NCBI RefSeq assembly: GCF_022965805.1
Contig: NC_133105.1
Span: forward strand, 3,782,001-3,846,000
Direction of reading: 5' to 3'
DNA from: Primulina eburnea
Taxonomy: Eukaryota; Streptophyta; Magnoliopsida; Lamiales; Gesneriaceae
Length of the DNA: 64,000 nucleotides
Shown: positions 10,590-22,872 of the stretch, in pieces
How the letters are laid out: the number at the start of each line of letters is the position of its first letter
Numbering within the stretch: position 1 is the stretch's first letter
Notes under the pieces: model-generated
The model's input: the letters and a program-made list of their open reading frames with translations, nothing else
Database searches by the model: none
What the model was told of the DNA's origin: nothing
Position numbers and translations under genes: made by a program

Positions 10590-10897
10590 GAGGACGGTGG
10601 AGTGCACTGCGGAGATGGGTTTTGCAGCATTTGAGGGATTTCGCTCCGAATTCGTAAGTACGAGAATTACAGTTGATCAGTGTAGGAGTACGAGGAGTCA
10701 AAAGAGTTCGATTCTTTTATCAACATATATTTCGACGAATCTGTTCGACGTGATTAATCAGATTAATATGATTTACAAACTATTACATTAGTTCGAGATT
10801 TACATAATAGTCACTGAATGTTAACTACTTACATCATAAAAATATATATATATTACATGTAAATATTAATTTTAAAATCTATTCGATATATAAATAA

Positions 10898-11079
10898 GGC
10901 AAAAATTTATGTGAGACGATCTCACGGGTCGTATTTGTGAGACGGATCTTTTATTTGGGTCACCCATAAAAAAATATTACTTTTTATGCTAAGAGTATTA
11001 CTTTTTATTGTGAATATGAGTAGGGTTGACCCGTCTCACAGATTATGATCCGTGAGACGGTCTCACATGATACTCACTC
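10898..11079 (+). mobile_element. Mutator-type MITE, copy B
   Basis: A 182-bp copy beginning GGCAAAAATTT and ending CACTC, flanked by a perfect 9-bp duplication TATAAATAA (10889-10897 and 11080-11088). It lies about 300 bp upstream of the CBM48 gene start, so it could affect that promoter (inference). Confidence 0.85.
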
Positions 11080-11478
11080 TATAAATAAAGGAGTCCATCA
11101 CAAACTTTAGACAAGCACAAAAAAAAACACTCGAGCTCGATCATTTTCAAATCGAATTACTCGACTCTTCAAGTTTTCTTTTTATGGGCCTATTAGCCCC
11201 AAACTATTTAATTAAAAGACCTTGGACCTTTTCTACTACCTGGACCCATAAGAACGAGGAGTCAAAGCCCAATAAAAGGGCACGGAGTTTGGGCTTTAAT
11301 ATACTTTGTTCATTGATGTCATAACATTTTGTTTTGTGTGAAGAATTAAATCAATATATTTCGATTATAATTTTATTATTTACAATAATAATAAATAAAA
11401 TTTTAAATATATTTATATATTATTAGTACAAAGTTGAATGAGTTTTAAATTATAATATAACTTGATGAACTTAAAATT

Positions 11479-11638
11479 CATCTTAGTTAACATGAAATAC
11501 TATATAAGACTTGAATTTAAAGTTTATGATTTTAATTCTTTAAAGAATAAAAATATATCATCTTAATTAACATGAAATACTATATAAGACTTGAATTTAA
11601 AGTTTATGATTTTAATTCTTTAAAGAATAAAAATACAT
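11479..11638. repeat. 80-bp tandem duplication
   Basis: Two nearly identical, adjacent 80-bp units. The marker CATGAAATAC occurs at 11491 and 11571, and the units differ at a few positions only. No coding potential; probably a recent local duplication. Confidence 0.85.
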
Positions 11639-12622
11639 CTAAATATATTTGAAATCTATTAATTTGAAATTCATCAATCTAAATACAACTTTAGATTATA
11701 TGTCGCAACATGTGCACCAGAATTAAAAATGCACACAAAGTTACAATTTAAGGCGTCTAAAATCGGATAATAAAACAACATTATATACTGGTTTTCACAT
11801 TTTATTATTTGTTCTTTTTTTCTAGAAAATCCATCTTTTGCTCATGGGGCAGATTATAAAAGTAAGATAGCATCGTATAACTTTTAAAAAATAATAATAA
11901 ATATATAAAAAACAATGACGTCAAATATATGATGATATATTTCAAACACATTTTAATAGATCTCATTTGAATTTTAGATGCATTGGAATCCAAATTTAAA
12001 ATTCTTTCTAAAATTAAAATTCCTCCACTTAAATCGACGGATCATATTGCGTAGATATAAAAGATCAAAACACATTCTAAAAAATTCAGGCTTCCGCTTA
12101 AGTTTTTCAATCAAAATTTTAATTATTTAACATGATAATTTTTACAATTTATGAGTTTTCCCCGACAAAATCTACCCACAAAATGCAAAAATTGCTACAT
12201 TTTTCTAGCACACTGATACATATCTGCTTCTACAGTATTTTGCAACGAGATGAATCAATTAGCGACAAAACATCCAGAATATGTCTCATCGAAATACAGA
12301 ATGGTTATTCAAGATATGTATGACTTGAAATATTTACACAGAAATCCACCCAAATGCAACCCGATGTTTAGATTGATCGGTAAAGCCCACCCCAGAAGCA
12401 AGTTTGACATCGAGTTCGAGCAAAGACCGTCCGAGCAGGAACTGTCATTTAGTTTAATCTGTGTAAATAGAAACGTCAGGAACCCAACTGATTCACTTGA
12501 AAGACATGCAAACTTAACTGATCAGTCAAAGTCTACACAAAATGACGTGCATATACTTTCTTCGAGGTTAATATTAATGCAATAAGTTTTTTATACCCAA
12601 TCACAAACAATGGTCTCTCAAC

Positions 12623-13073
12623 TTAACGGTGAACTGAAACTAACAAGATTACACCTTTTTTGTAGTTTTTCCATAAAGGTAAAAGGAGCCTAAAATCTGA
12701 TGCCCGAGACAAATTTGTAAGATATGTGACTTCAGTGCCAACAACTTCAGTGCTGTCCACCTTGTATGCCCTGTTATTAGTACCTTAAATATAAAGAGAA
12801 GGAAAGAACATTAACACAAAAGCTCCTCGTGCTTTCACATATTGGATGTAGACTACCATATGATCAAGTATTACTCCTATGTAATCAAAGGCTTAAATAA
12901 TTAAAATCGATTAAGACAACAGGCCAGGTAAAAATATACCACTAACGTTGTTGGGTCTTGAAATTTTCTTCCCTCACGTCCATGTTAGCAAAGAAAGGAC
13001 AGCGAGTTGAGCTGCCAACTGCATGATGTGCTACTAACGAGTTCGTGTGGGAAGAATTGCACCCTGCACCAAA
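12623..13073 (-). other. Possible unrecognised two-exon reading frame
   Basis: On the minus strand, 12947-13073 and 12623-12783 are both open in matching phase and are bounded by AG and GT signals. Joined, they would encode about 94 residues ending ...VSVHR and a stop. An upstream stretch near 13150-13230 (...SLAANGAYLPSIFG...) is also open, but I could not join it in phase. I recognise no family. It may be a decayed gene or chance. Confidence 0.2.
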
Positions 13074-15384
13074 CTAAAATGCGAAAGCTTTAGCTAGTAA
13101 AACAAGTTTTTCATCGTAAGAGAAATAGGCTTACCAATTGCTTGTGAGAACCTTCACATTCCAAAGTATACCAAAGATACTTGGAAGATAAGCTCCATTA
13201 GCTGCTAGTGATGCGTCAAATATTCCACACGACGGGTATCGATGAATGAAGAACTCTCAAGTGAAGAAAATACTACTTTAGCCATTGCTTGCGAAACTGT
13301 GGGAATGGTCCGTCTGAAGCATGCAGAACCATGGAAACAAAAATGTCATTCTCCTATGATCACAAGTTTATAAGATTTATCATACGCTGGAGTGGACCAG
13401 TTGCAAACTGCATGATAAATTGGAATGTTAAGTAAACCAGGTTCTATAAAAATTTATACTCCTACAAAAAAACCCATAAGTCAACATCTGTCCACTCTAC
13501 AATATGATCATCACCTTTTTCGAAAGCTCGACTTTGGGAACTATTGTTTAGTTGGATACAAGTCTTGTAACATACTGGAATGCGAGGAAAAAAACCCATA
13601 CTTAGAACAAAAATGAAAAGTTTCACAAAGCAGGTTATATATAACACAATAAATCCAAGTAAATCCACAATGTAAGCTTCAATACGAAAAACTCTTGTAC
13701 TTTCAGGAAAAATAAAATCCTTGTTTGTAGAATCAAAAGCTTGAATATGAAGAAACTAGTCATGAGACGACATGTTTTGTCATTAACATTCTCACAAGCT
13801 AGAAATCCAGAATAAAAAACTGAGATACATATTGTCACAGGACAGACGATCAAAATTTGGATGTGGTATGATGGCGATTGTTCACTCAAAATTAAGAAAA
13901 ATCGTATTGAAAAATTTTAAAATACCTCGGTCATAATCGTTATCCATATAAATATCACTTTAAATAAAATTTAAAAATATTTATCGAACAAAATTTTACA
14001 TTAGTTGATACGCACAGTAAAAACTGTCCTTTCGGAAACTAATAGATACCTATTTATTCTCCAAAATCATTTCTCAATAACTTTCCCCAAAACTTCAACT
14101 CAAAACATAGAAAATAAAACCAAACACAGCAATTGAGTTTCACTGATTACGTAGTTTTTCTGATTCCTATACCATGAAGGAAATTAAAGGTGTTTCGCAT
14201 ATTATTAAGACGATATAACAATCCGGAGCTTAGTAAACATATTAACGAAAGAATCATAGATCACAATTCAAGAGAACTTAGTAGGCAGTTCATGCACTTC
14301 AAGTCTAGTTTTCCATTTTTTTGTCTTTCAGAGGTATATCTATTTCTCCCTATTCAATCTGTGTTTCCATTTACTAGCTTTCTCATTATCTGCACCAATG
14401 CGCACTTATATCATCTTTTTATCATTTATTATTAAAACACACCATTTTAATATTATGTGAACAAATTTGATCCACTTTGTCTTTAAATGAAATTCAGTTT
14501 AGGGAAGTTCCTAGCAAATAATATCAAAGAGTGACCAATCATTGGATTTTTTTACTTTTGTACATTGTTGAGGGGATTATGAAGACTACATTATATCATT
14601 ATACTCTTGTCCGCCTAATTTAACAGTTCAATCTTCATTTATAACTCACTCACTCTGCAACTACTAGTAAGAGTACAAACTAACAGATATACACTTACAC
14701 TGTTTAATATATTGCAGAAATAAATTAGTTCATGTCTTTCATCTTTACCGTCACTAGTAAAAGTTGCTACTGTTCAATATTCATACTTACAAATTAGCAC
14801 AAATTTACGACCATATCAAAATAACAGGCTTTATTATTCCCCATTATAAACTGGCACTTACCAAACTCACAACTTTCTCACCGTATTATTAATACGATGA
14901 TGTCTATACCTATTATTTTATCAACTTCAAATTGAATAAGACCAAGCAATGAGCTGTATACATGCAAGTCGCGACAATGATCATGTTACGTGTCGAAAAT
15001 AAATTTTCATAGCAATTAATCCGCAAAGAAATCGACATTATAGATGAGGTAAAATGAAAACGATGACGATATTCAGCTTGAATGGAAAGTTGCCATAAAA
15101 TAACAAAAAATGCAAAATTATTGAGTTTATGACATGCATAAAGTTTATCTAATATTGAGGCAAACCACAGTTTTTGGCAGCGGCTCAAATTTGATAATCA
15201 CAATAATATTAGAACATTGTATCACATTATCTTGAAGGTTAATTATCGTCTCATTACAAATAAGTGAAACTGCACGATAATGCCAACTCCAAGTGACCCT
15301 GAAAAATAAATCTAAGCTGCAAAATCAAGTCAACCGTAAAGATCATCAAAAAGTCTATGCCGGTAAAACGAGCAATTTCCCTAT

Positions 15385-15456
15385 GGTAGGTACTAAGTGG
15401 AGTTGCATCTTTTCCTCTTAAGGTAGGTACTAAGTGGAGTTGCATCTTTTCCTCGG
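15385..15456. repeat. 37-bp tandem duplication upstream of CSLA
   Basis: GGTAGGTACTAAGTGGAGTT and what follows are repeated once with a 37-bp period (15385 and 15422). It lies about 300 bp upstream of the CSLA TATA-like box. Confidence 0.8.
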
Positions 15457-15702
15457 TAATCAACTCAAAGTAAAAATTCATTTCATGATAACTATCCGTG
15501 TTTAATTCTTCAACTGCAACATCGGTCAGAAAGGCCAGAATTCCAGCTAGCAAGTACTACGTTGCAGCAACTTCATTTGCATGCACACCGTGTGTCTCTC
15601 AGAACGAGGAAGTTCACTTTCCATAAAATTAAACTTTTTCTACGTCTTCCACCTAAGCCATTTAACGTGGCGTTGCCTATTATCTCTGAGTTCCCCTGCG
15701 CC

Positions 15703-15710
15703 TATTTAAA
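15703..15710 (+). promoter_or_regulatory. TATA-like box of the CSLA gene
   Basis: TATTTAAA lies 140 bp upstream of the CSLA start codon in an otherwise GC-richer stretch. This suits a transcription start near 15735 and a leader of about 115 nt. Confidence 0.5.
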
Positions 15711-15850
15711 GCAAGAATCGAAGCTGCCTAAAGCATTGTAACCACAACTTTCATTGCATTTTGACTTAATCTCTTGATCCTCCTTTTCTTTGACTCTAGA
15801 GTCTAGATTCAATCTTTCTTCCTTTTACATCAGAAATACACTCATTCACC

Positions 15851-18800
15851 ATGAGAAACGTCGGTTTTACAGGGCTAGAGATCAATGAAACCTACAATCC
15901 CACAAGAGGCATCAATTATGCTTGGGAGTGTATAAGACTTCAAATAATTGTGCCTCTTCTACAGATTGCGCTATACATATGCATAGGGATGTCAATAATG
16001 CTTTTCATTGAACGGGTTTACATGGCTGTTGTTATCATATGCGTCAAATGTCTGGGAAAGAAAAGATACACCGGTTACCAGCTAGATGCCATAAAAGAAG
16101 ACCTGGAGAAAAACAAGAACTATCCTATGGTGTTGGTTCAAATCCCAATGTATAACGAAAAGGAGGTAAAATCCTAGAATTTCTAGTCTGATCACCTGCG
16201 TCCATACCTGCTTTTTTCTGGTCGTATAAAATGCTACAACAGGTTTTCAATAATCTGATGAATTACAAAATAGATATTTATATATCAAAAGTAATCATCT
16301 TTCCTAATTTCATAATGATGAAGCATCGCATGCATATACATCGCTACATGCACAGATTATCGAAAGAAAATTGATGTTTCTAACAAGAGATTAAGAGTTT
16401 GAATTTCTTGAACAATAAATGAAGGGTTGTGAAACCGCTGATAATTTTCTCACAATAAAGTGAGATTTACTTGAATAAGGAATGAAGAGTGATGCAAATG
16501 TTGAAAATTTTCTGGCGATAAAGAGAGTTTCTTGAAAAAAGAAATGATGAGGAATGCAAATAGTTACGTTATAGTTTAGAGCTTCAAAGTTCTATCTTGG
16601 TTATTCTACTGCTCTAATATTGTATAATTAGGAACACACATACTTTAAAAGTTGCACAGTATGAAAAAAAAAGACCATCGGTTCTCTCTCTCTGTCCTGT
16701 CAAAGTCATTTGATTGATAAAAAAACATTGCGAGTTTTATTTCCAATATTTCCTTAATGGTTGTGGCATATATTTTCTCTTTTATCATCAAAAATAAATT
16801 TTTATATCATCTACTAGTCTGTGCTTTTTGTTGCAGCAAATGTACGGTGATTGTTGAATGTAATTATTTCTAATCTGCTTAATTAAATAGAGGTCTTAAC
16901 TCACCTAAAGGTAGAATACATTCATATATAGCAATTTATTAATCTCGTACAAGAAATATAGTGAGTTAATGTATAATAGCACACCTTTACCATAATAATT
17001 CACCAATGCCCCAAAAGTAGTTGGTATTTGATCATAATTTGTACATAAGACACAAAGCAATTTAGATTTAACATAACAGAATTCCAGCTTATAATTTCCA
17101 CATACACGTACTAGTTGATTAGAATTTTAATCATATACAAAGCTGAAACATCCGATGTGCATTTATAAGTCTAGGTTATTGTTAATTACACTAATAAAAA
17201 GGTTACAAACAGAATAACAGTGTGCAAAGCTTCGTGAAAACTGCCAAACACAAATGAAGAAAAGCTTACACCAGTAGTACATAGGGTGAATTAGCGATCC
17301 ACTCTGGATATTATCTGATTTTAAAGCTTTCATACTATGCAGCACAGGATCAAATTTGAGAAATGACAGAATAGGGAGAACTAACGAAAATGGTTGTTTT
17401 TATTTAGGTTTATAAGCTATCAATTGGAGCTGTATCTAATCTTTCATGGCCATCAGATCGACTCATTGTGCAGGTTCTAGATGACTCTACCAATGCAGCC
17501 TTACGGGTATTCAGTCTCAACCACAAATGTAGTTCACATATGATTTCTGTTGTAATCTTGTCTGTGTACTGATTTCGAATACCAAATCATGGCAGGCACT
17601 GGTGGAATTAGAGTGCCAAAAATGGATCCGCATCGGTGTGAATATAAAGTATGAAACAAGGAACAACCGAAATGGTTACAAAGCTGGTGCCCTTCGAGAA
17701 GGTTTAAAAAAGAGTTATGTTGAAGCTTGTGAATTTGTAGTCATCTTCGATGCAGATTTCCAGCCAGAAAAAGATTTTCTCTGGAGGACCGTTCCCTATC
17801 TACTTGAAAACCCACAATTGGGCTTGGTTCAGGCAAGGTGGAAATTTGGTAAGGCCAAAGATATCATACTTGAAAGATCTCCGTAACACAAGTCAAAACA
17901 CTCAAAATTTGAAAGTATTATCTCATTTAACATAGTATTCAAATGACACGAGTGAGATTGGCGTGCTCAAGTCTTTAACCATGATCATAATATTTCAATC
18001 TTCAGTTGAAGTAAATCACGATTGGCAATGGGCTTTTGTCACAACACACTCATTTAAGGGATTTTGTCACAACACAGTCATTTAATTTAACGATTTACTT
18101 GCTTTCTGGAAGCTAAAGGCAATTTAAATTTCCAGTGAATGCAGATGAATGCATAATGACTCGCCTCCAAGAGATGTCATTACAATATCACTTCAGTGTT
18201 GAGCAAGAAGTCGGATCCTCAACATGCTCGTTCTTTGGATTCAATGGTTGTCCAGCACTGATATTAGAGTTTTAAAAGTTATTTTTACTTCAAAAGTGAA
18301 CTCACTCTACGCATAACAGTGTTAATACATTTGACCTGTATTGCAGGGACAGCTGGTGTTTGGCGGATGAGTGCCCTAATTGATGCTGGCGGATGGAAGG
18401 ACAGAACCACAGTAGAGGACATGGACCTTGCCGTCAGGGCTAGCCTAAAGGGCTGGAAATTTCTCTTCGTGGGTGACCTGGAGGTGAGTGTTCAATCGGT
18501 CACTTAAATATGAAATATTTGCCAAGATAAAATACTTTTTGATTAAGTTGCACCTGATCACCTTTCTTAGGTAAAAAACGAGCTACCAAGTACATTTAAG
18601 GCATACAGATACCAACAGCATCGCTGGTCATGCGGGCCGGCTAATCTCTTCAGGAAAATGTTCATGGAAATAGTTCTTTGCGAGGTAATACAACTACAGC
18701 TGTTCCCTGTTAGTATCACTGACAAACTAGTCATACAATTGCAAAAATTTGAATATTTCCAGTGAAAATTCACACACTTCCTTACTTGCAGCGCGTGTCA

Positions 18801-19718
18801 ATCTGGAAGAAGTGGCACGTCATATATGCTTTTTTCTTTGTAAGGAAGATTGTTGCACATTGGGTTACGTTTTTCTTTTACTGCATCGTGATCCCAACAA
18901 CAATCTTAATTCCTGAAGTCCATCTGCCAAAGCCGCTAGCGATTTATCTTCCAGCTGCCATTACCATTCTCAATGCAGTGTCCACTCTCAGGCATGTAAA
19001 TTCAAAAAAGCTAAATGGAAAAATCAACATCACTTTAATTATCTATAATCTAATTAATTTTTCTAAGTTTCTACTTTACTTTGTCACAGGTCTATACATC
19101 TTCTAGTACTATGGATACTCTTTGAAAATGTCATGTCTCTTCATAGATCAAAGGCAGCAATAATTGGACTTCTTGAAGCTAACCGAGTAAATGAATGGGT
19201 TGTTACTGAAAAGCTGGGGAACATGGCAAGGAAGAACAATCCAAGAGCAGTCACGAGGCCTCGATCACGTATCGGTGAAAGGTAAATTAACTTAAGCAAT
19301 TTATATCGTCAAATAATACAAAATTCATGTCAATCTGCCAGATTATAAAGGTGGATGACTAAATTATGAAAGATAACCATCCTAAAATGAAAATACAGAC
19401 ACTTTACAAACACTGGAGGTAACCAAGCTCATGAAAGACCAAAATCCGCATATACAAATCTCCATTTACTTTCTTCGGGAAGAGATGGAACCTTTGATTG
19501 ATCAGATATTCTATGCACCCAGGATGAAAGATAATTCAAAATTTATCCAGTCACTAACTTAAATTCATTTTATACACAGGTTCCACTTCACAGAGCTTAC
19601 CCTCGGATTGTTTCTGCTACATTGTGCCATTTACAACATGCTATATGGGAACGACCATTTCTATATTTACCTACTACTCCAGGCAACCGCTTTTTTATTG
19701 TTGGAGTTGGGTACGTAG
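15851..19718 (+). CDS. CSLA: CSLA-type glucomannan 4-beta-mannosyltransferase, with C-terminal frame loss
   Basis: CSLA enzymes (GT2) build beta-1,4-mannan or glucomannan from GDP-mannose/GDP-glucose in the Golgi. Nine exons: 15851-16165, 17408-17506, 17596-17848, 18136-18246, 18347-18483, 18571-18684, 18792-18991, 19090-19281 and 19580-19718, giving 519 aa in continuous phase. Visible motifs are an N-terminal membrane segment (about 35-60), [13 protein letters not shown] (D130/D131), DAD (190-192), VEDMD near 283, QQHRW (320-324) and C-terminal membrane segments. Intron 7 appears to use a GC donor (18992-18993), since the only nearby GT donor breaks the frame. In the last exon, the run of six T after ACCGC puts the frame out by one. 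It ends ...LLLELGT at 19716-19718, whereas another frame reads on as a typical family C-terminus (GYVGTIVPN) to TAA at 19736-19738. This may be a true frameshift or a homopolymer error in the assembly. Confidence 0.92.
16385..16565. repeat. Diverged short tandem repeats in CSLA intron 1
   Basis: About three imperfect copies of a roughly 60-75-bp unit containing TTTCTTGAA...AATGAAG...GATAATTTTCT-type sequence. They lie in the 1.24-kb first intron and show no coding capacity. Confidence 0.4.
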
Positions 19719-20984
19719 GGACTATTGTACCGAACTAAAGATGATAAAGAAAGAACAAAGGTGGGCTGATGCAACCTACAAGCTCTAGTGTTAAATGTCA
19801 GTCTACTGACAGAGTAAGCAAATAAAGGTCATGTAATTATCTATCTTTTTTCTTCGTGAAATTGAATAATTGTATTAAAAGGTTTCATCTATTTGTTTTT
19901 CCCTGTATTTCACTATTTGTATATCATTTCACATTATGTAATTTCGCAGAGTAATCAAAAGAATATTCTATCATGCAGAAATTCCAAAGTCGAGGCCATA
20001 GTATTAAAAGAGAACTTTGACACTTTTTTTGGAGCTTAGAAGACGAACTCACAAAAGACCAAATTTTCCACCAAACTATACCACCTGGTTAAATAAATAT
20101 CTATTCATCACCTCCTATAATATAATCCCTTCGGAGCGGCGTAGGGGAAACAAGATCAGATTAAAACAGTTTTAATTCCATCAGTATTTTTCAGAAAAAT
20201 ATATAAATGTTTCGCAAGCTGAACTAAGCTCTTGAGCACGCTAGTTGCTGCATATAACAAAAGGGGCAGCATTTACGTTGTAATCGAATGTCAGCAATTT
20301 CTCAATGTAAAATACCCAAATTTCGCCACAAAAATCCAATAAAAAATCTTACTCTGGATTTCTATCTGAATTTTAATTTGAGAGCTACTCATAAATTATA
20401 TTTTCCAGTAATTAACCAAATAGATCATGATCCAAGTTCAATCCGCAACAATGAATCACAATCATCCAAATCCAACACATTCATGATTCACCTTAATAAG
20501 AAGATTAGGGGAAAACTACTTTTCTAATTTGATAACCTATATTATAAATCTAGCACAAGCAAAAATTCACCCAACAAAAAAATAACATAAAATCCAGACA
20601 TCTACACAAACTCCGGCCGACCATGCGGACACTGACCAAGAAAAGCAACCGGAAAAGGAAGCGACATCGTTTCATGGACAGCAGGAATCAAGATCGCTGT
20701 CGCGAACACGGCTCGCACAACTGTTGTTTCGAGGGAATGCGGCTGCATGCGATTTTATTTATAGACGGTGGTGTGGAGGATGTAATTTGGGTGTGGCACA
20801 CGTGGCAATTATGCACATGAGATTTGAGCACGTGCAAGCATCGAGTTGAAGACAAAAGTAGTTGAGCGGTGGTGGGAAATGTAGTTGGATCCATTTGGCA
20901 GTACGTCAAATTCATTTAGTAATGAGTTAAATCTCATTTTTTTAAAAATAAAAAACCGTCTCACAGAAACAATTCGATTTTGTG

Positions 20985-20986
<2 letters not shown>

Positions 20987-21031
<45 letters not shown>
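20987..21031. repeat. (AT)n microsatellite
   Basis: About 45 bp of uninterrupted AT dinucleotides. Confidence 0.95.
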
Positions 21032-21034
<3 letters not shown>

Positions 21035-21185
21035 TTACGCTCAAACTGTGGACAATATTTTTGTAGATTGCTAATTTTGCATAATTTTTTAATAACTCTA
21101 ACATTATACGTATCAATTATGGTAAATCATAAATTTCACATAAAAATATGATAACAAATATTAAAAAACAGAGCATCAAAGTTTA

Positions 21186-21368
21186 GGCAAAAATTTGTGT
21201 AAGACGGTCTCACAGATCATATTTTGTGAGACTGATCTCTTATTTGAGTTATCCATGAAAAAATATTACTTTTTATGTTAAGAGTATTATTTTTTATTGT
21301 GAATATCGGTAAGGTTGACTCATCTCACAGATAAAGATTCGTGAGACTGTCTAATTAGATACCTACTC
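21186..21368 (+). mobile_element. Mutator-type MITE, copy C
   Basis: A 183-bp copy beginning GGCAAAAATTTG and ending CCTACTC. The flanking 9-mers CAAAGTTTA (21177-21185) and CAAGGTTTA (21369-21377) match at eight of nine positions, so the insertion is probably older than copies A, B, E, F and H. Confidence 0.8.
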
Positions 21369-22262
21369 CAAGGTTTATGTATGGTCCACTCCGTTTCCTT
21401 CCGAGAAGAGTAACCCTTATCAGCAAATTAGCCATGAGTTATAGAAGGAAAAAATGGCAAAGTTACAGAAATCAAAAGCAGCCACATGCCATAATGATTT
21501 CAATGCACCTGATAAAAGATTTAGATGTTTAATACGAGTTTTCAACTTTCAAAGGAAGTCGATACAAATCTAAGATAATTATATCCAATATTTATCTAAG
21601 CTTTTACAGCATGAATTAAAGATGTTCGAGATGTAATTTGGTTCAGTGATTAACCAAATCAAACCAATATTCTTTGTTTTGTATGAATTAAAGTTTATGG
21701 AGATGCAATCCTGCTCGACGTTTCCTGGCTCGTGCAGACAATGTGTGCACAAATAAGATCATGACGTATATCAAAAACATGCCCGGATCGACAAAACCAA
21801 ACGTTCCATGCATGCTCGCAAAGAACCCACACGTAGCCTCGAATTACAGAGCCTCAGTACTCTTTTTCAACATACTTTTACTTCGTTTTGTTCAAGTTTC
21901 ATGAGGTAGTTTAGTTTTATTACAGTTCACAATAGGAGTAATGTTCATCGAGTGAGCTAAGTTTTGCTAAAACTTCACGCGAAATGTCTTCAAACATGCT
22001 CGAGTTCCAGTATCTAGCATATTATTCGACCAGTCTCAAAAAGTTCTAGAGTTGATTCGAATAATTTGCTGTTCTCTAATAGGCTGTCCATCACTCCTTC
22101 TTTCCTAGTCTGCACATTTCCTGTAATTTTGGAAAATTTAGGGTGTTCGACGGCTTAGATGATAGAGTCCATTGTTTCTCTGATTTATTTATCCCTAGAT
22201 ATTGATCGAGTTATGGTCATCTATGTGAAACTGCCAATTATATATATTCTTGGACATATTAT

Positions 22263-22717
22263 TGTCGGCAGGAAACTCAAGTGGGAAGGGGGGACCAAAT
22301 CAAAGAAAGCAGCTGGAATAAAAACGTGGGCTGCCAGTTTGATTGAATTTCGAGGAAAGTTTGAATACGCGTTTTTAACGCGTGTTCATACTGACAGGAG
22401 GCTCTATAAATAGAGCTCCCCCTTTCATTCTGAAATCATCCTTTCTTCGAGTTTTCTCTCATCTTATAAGCATTTGAGTGCTTAGTTCTATAATATTTGT
22501 GAGGTGTTTTGTTCTCCTGTATTAAGAGAGTGTGTGTTCTCTTTGGAAACACAGTGAGTGAGTTGTACACCACAAAATATTATAGTGGAAATTCTTTTCA
22601 TCTTGCCCGTGGTTTTTACCCTAATAATTTTTAGGGGTTTTCCACGTAAATCTCGGTGTCCAGTTTATTCTTTATTTTCGGGTTTTATTATCTCAAATTC
22701 TGCACGTGGGACCAACA
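22263..22717 (+). repeat. 5' LTR of Copia element 2
   Basis: Begins TGTCGGCAGGAAACTC and ends GACCAACA. U3 is unrelated to that of element 1 and carries a perfect hairpin ACGCGTT/AACGCGT at 22367-22383. The TATA box and R-U5 match element 1 closely. Confidence 0.95.
22405..22412 (+). promoter_or_regulatory. TATA box of Copia element 2 LTR
   Basis: TATAAATA lies between shortened inverted arms (GCTCTA/TAGAGC). It marks the point where similarity to the element 1 LTR begins. Confidence 0.7.
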
Positions 22718-22719
22718 AG

Positions 22720-22731
22720 TGGTATCAGAGC
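22720..22731 (+). other. Primer-binding site of Copia element 2
   Basis: TGGTATCAGAGC, two bases after the 5' LTR, identical to the site in element 1. Confidence 0.9.
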
Positions 22732-22872
22732 CTTGGTTTAAAATTTCTTAAAATTCTGAGTATGCTCTGTGGTTGCAGCCTAGACTGATCTTCCACATCA
22801 GAAAAGATTTTTTGAGATTTTTTATTTAAGGTGGGATTATTTTGTCCAGTCTATAAAATTGTTGTAGACATA

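Larger units (their letters stand above)
11080..15702. other. Long AT-rich intergenic region between the CBM48 gene and CSLA
   Basis: No gene could be recognised with confidence. It contains the 80-bp tandem duplication at 11479-11638, a possible two-exon minus-strand open segment at 12623-13073, and a 37-bp tandem duplication at 15385-15456. Several short open frames match nothing I know. Confidence 0.5.
19739..22262. other. Intergenic region between CSLA and Copia element 2
   Basis: AT-rich. It holds an (AT)n microsatellite and one MITE copy. On the minus strand it also holds a promoter-like cluster: two CACGTG motifs at 20799-20804 and 20829-20834, and a TATAAATA-like box at about 20755-20763. 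No recognised gene lies below it, only short open frames of about 40-48 codons. Confidence 0.4.

Noticed and set aside
10385..10630. Alternative first-exon frame MLQNPSPQC for the PTST-type gene
   Set aside because: It is out of phase with exon 2, whereas the MATCYY frame joins exon 2 in phase and looks like a transit peptide.
12250..12585. 111-codon plus-strand frame
   Set aside because: It has protein-like length but no known motif, no clear promoter or intron context, and AT-rich flanks; not supported as a gene.
15254..15553. 99-codon minus-strand frame upstream of CSLA
   Set aside because: It spans the 37-bp tandem duplication, has no recognised domain and no supporting exon structure.
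18762..19106. Extension of CSLA exon 7 through the following sequence to 19106
   Set aside because: The residues after TLRH no longer fit the family, while splicing to 19090 restores it.
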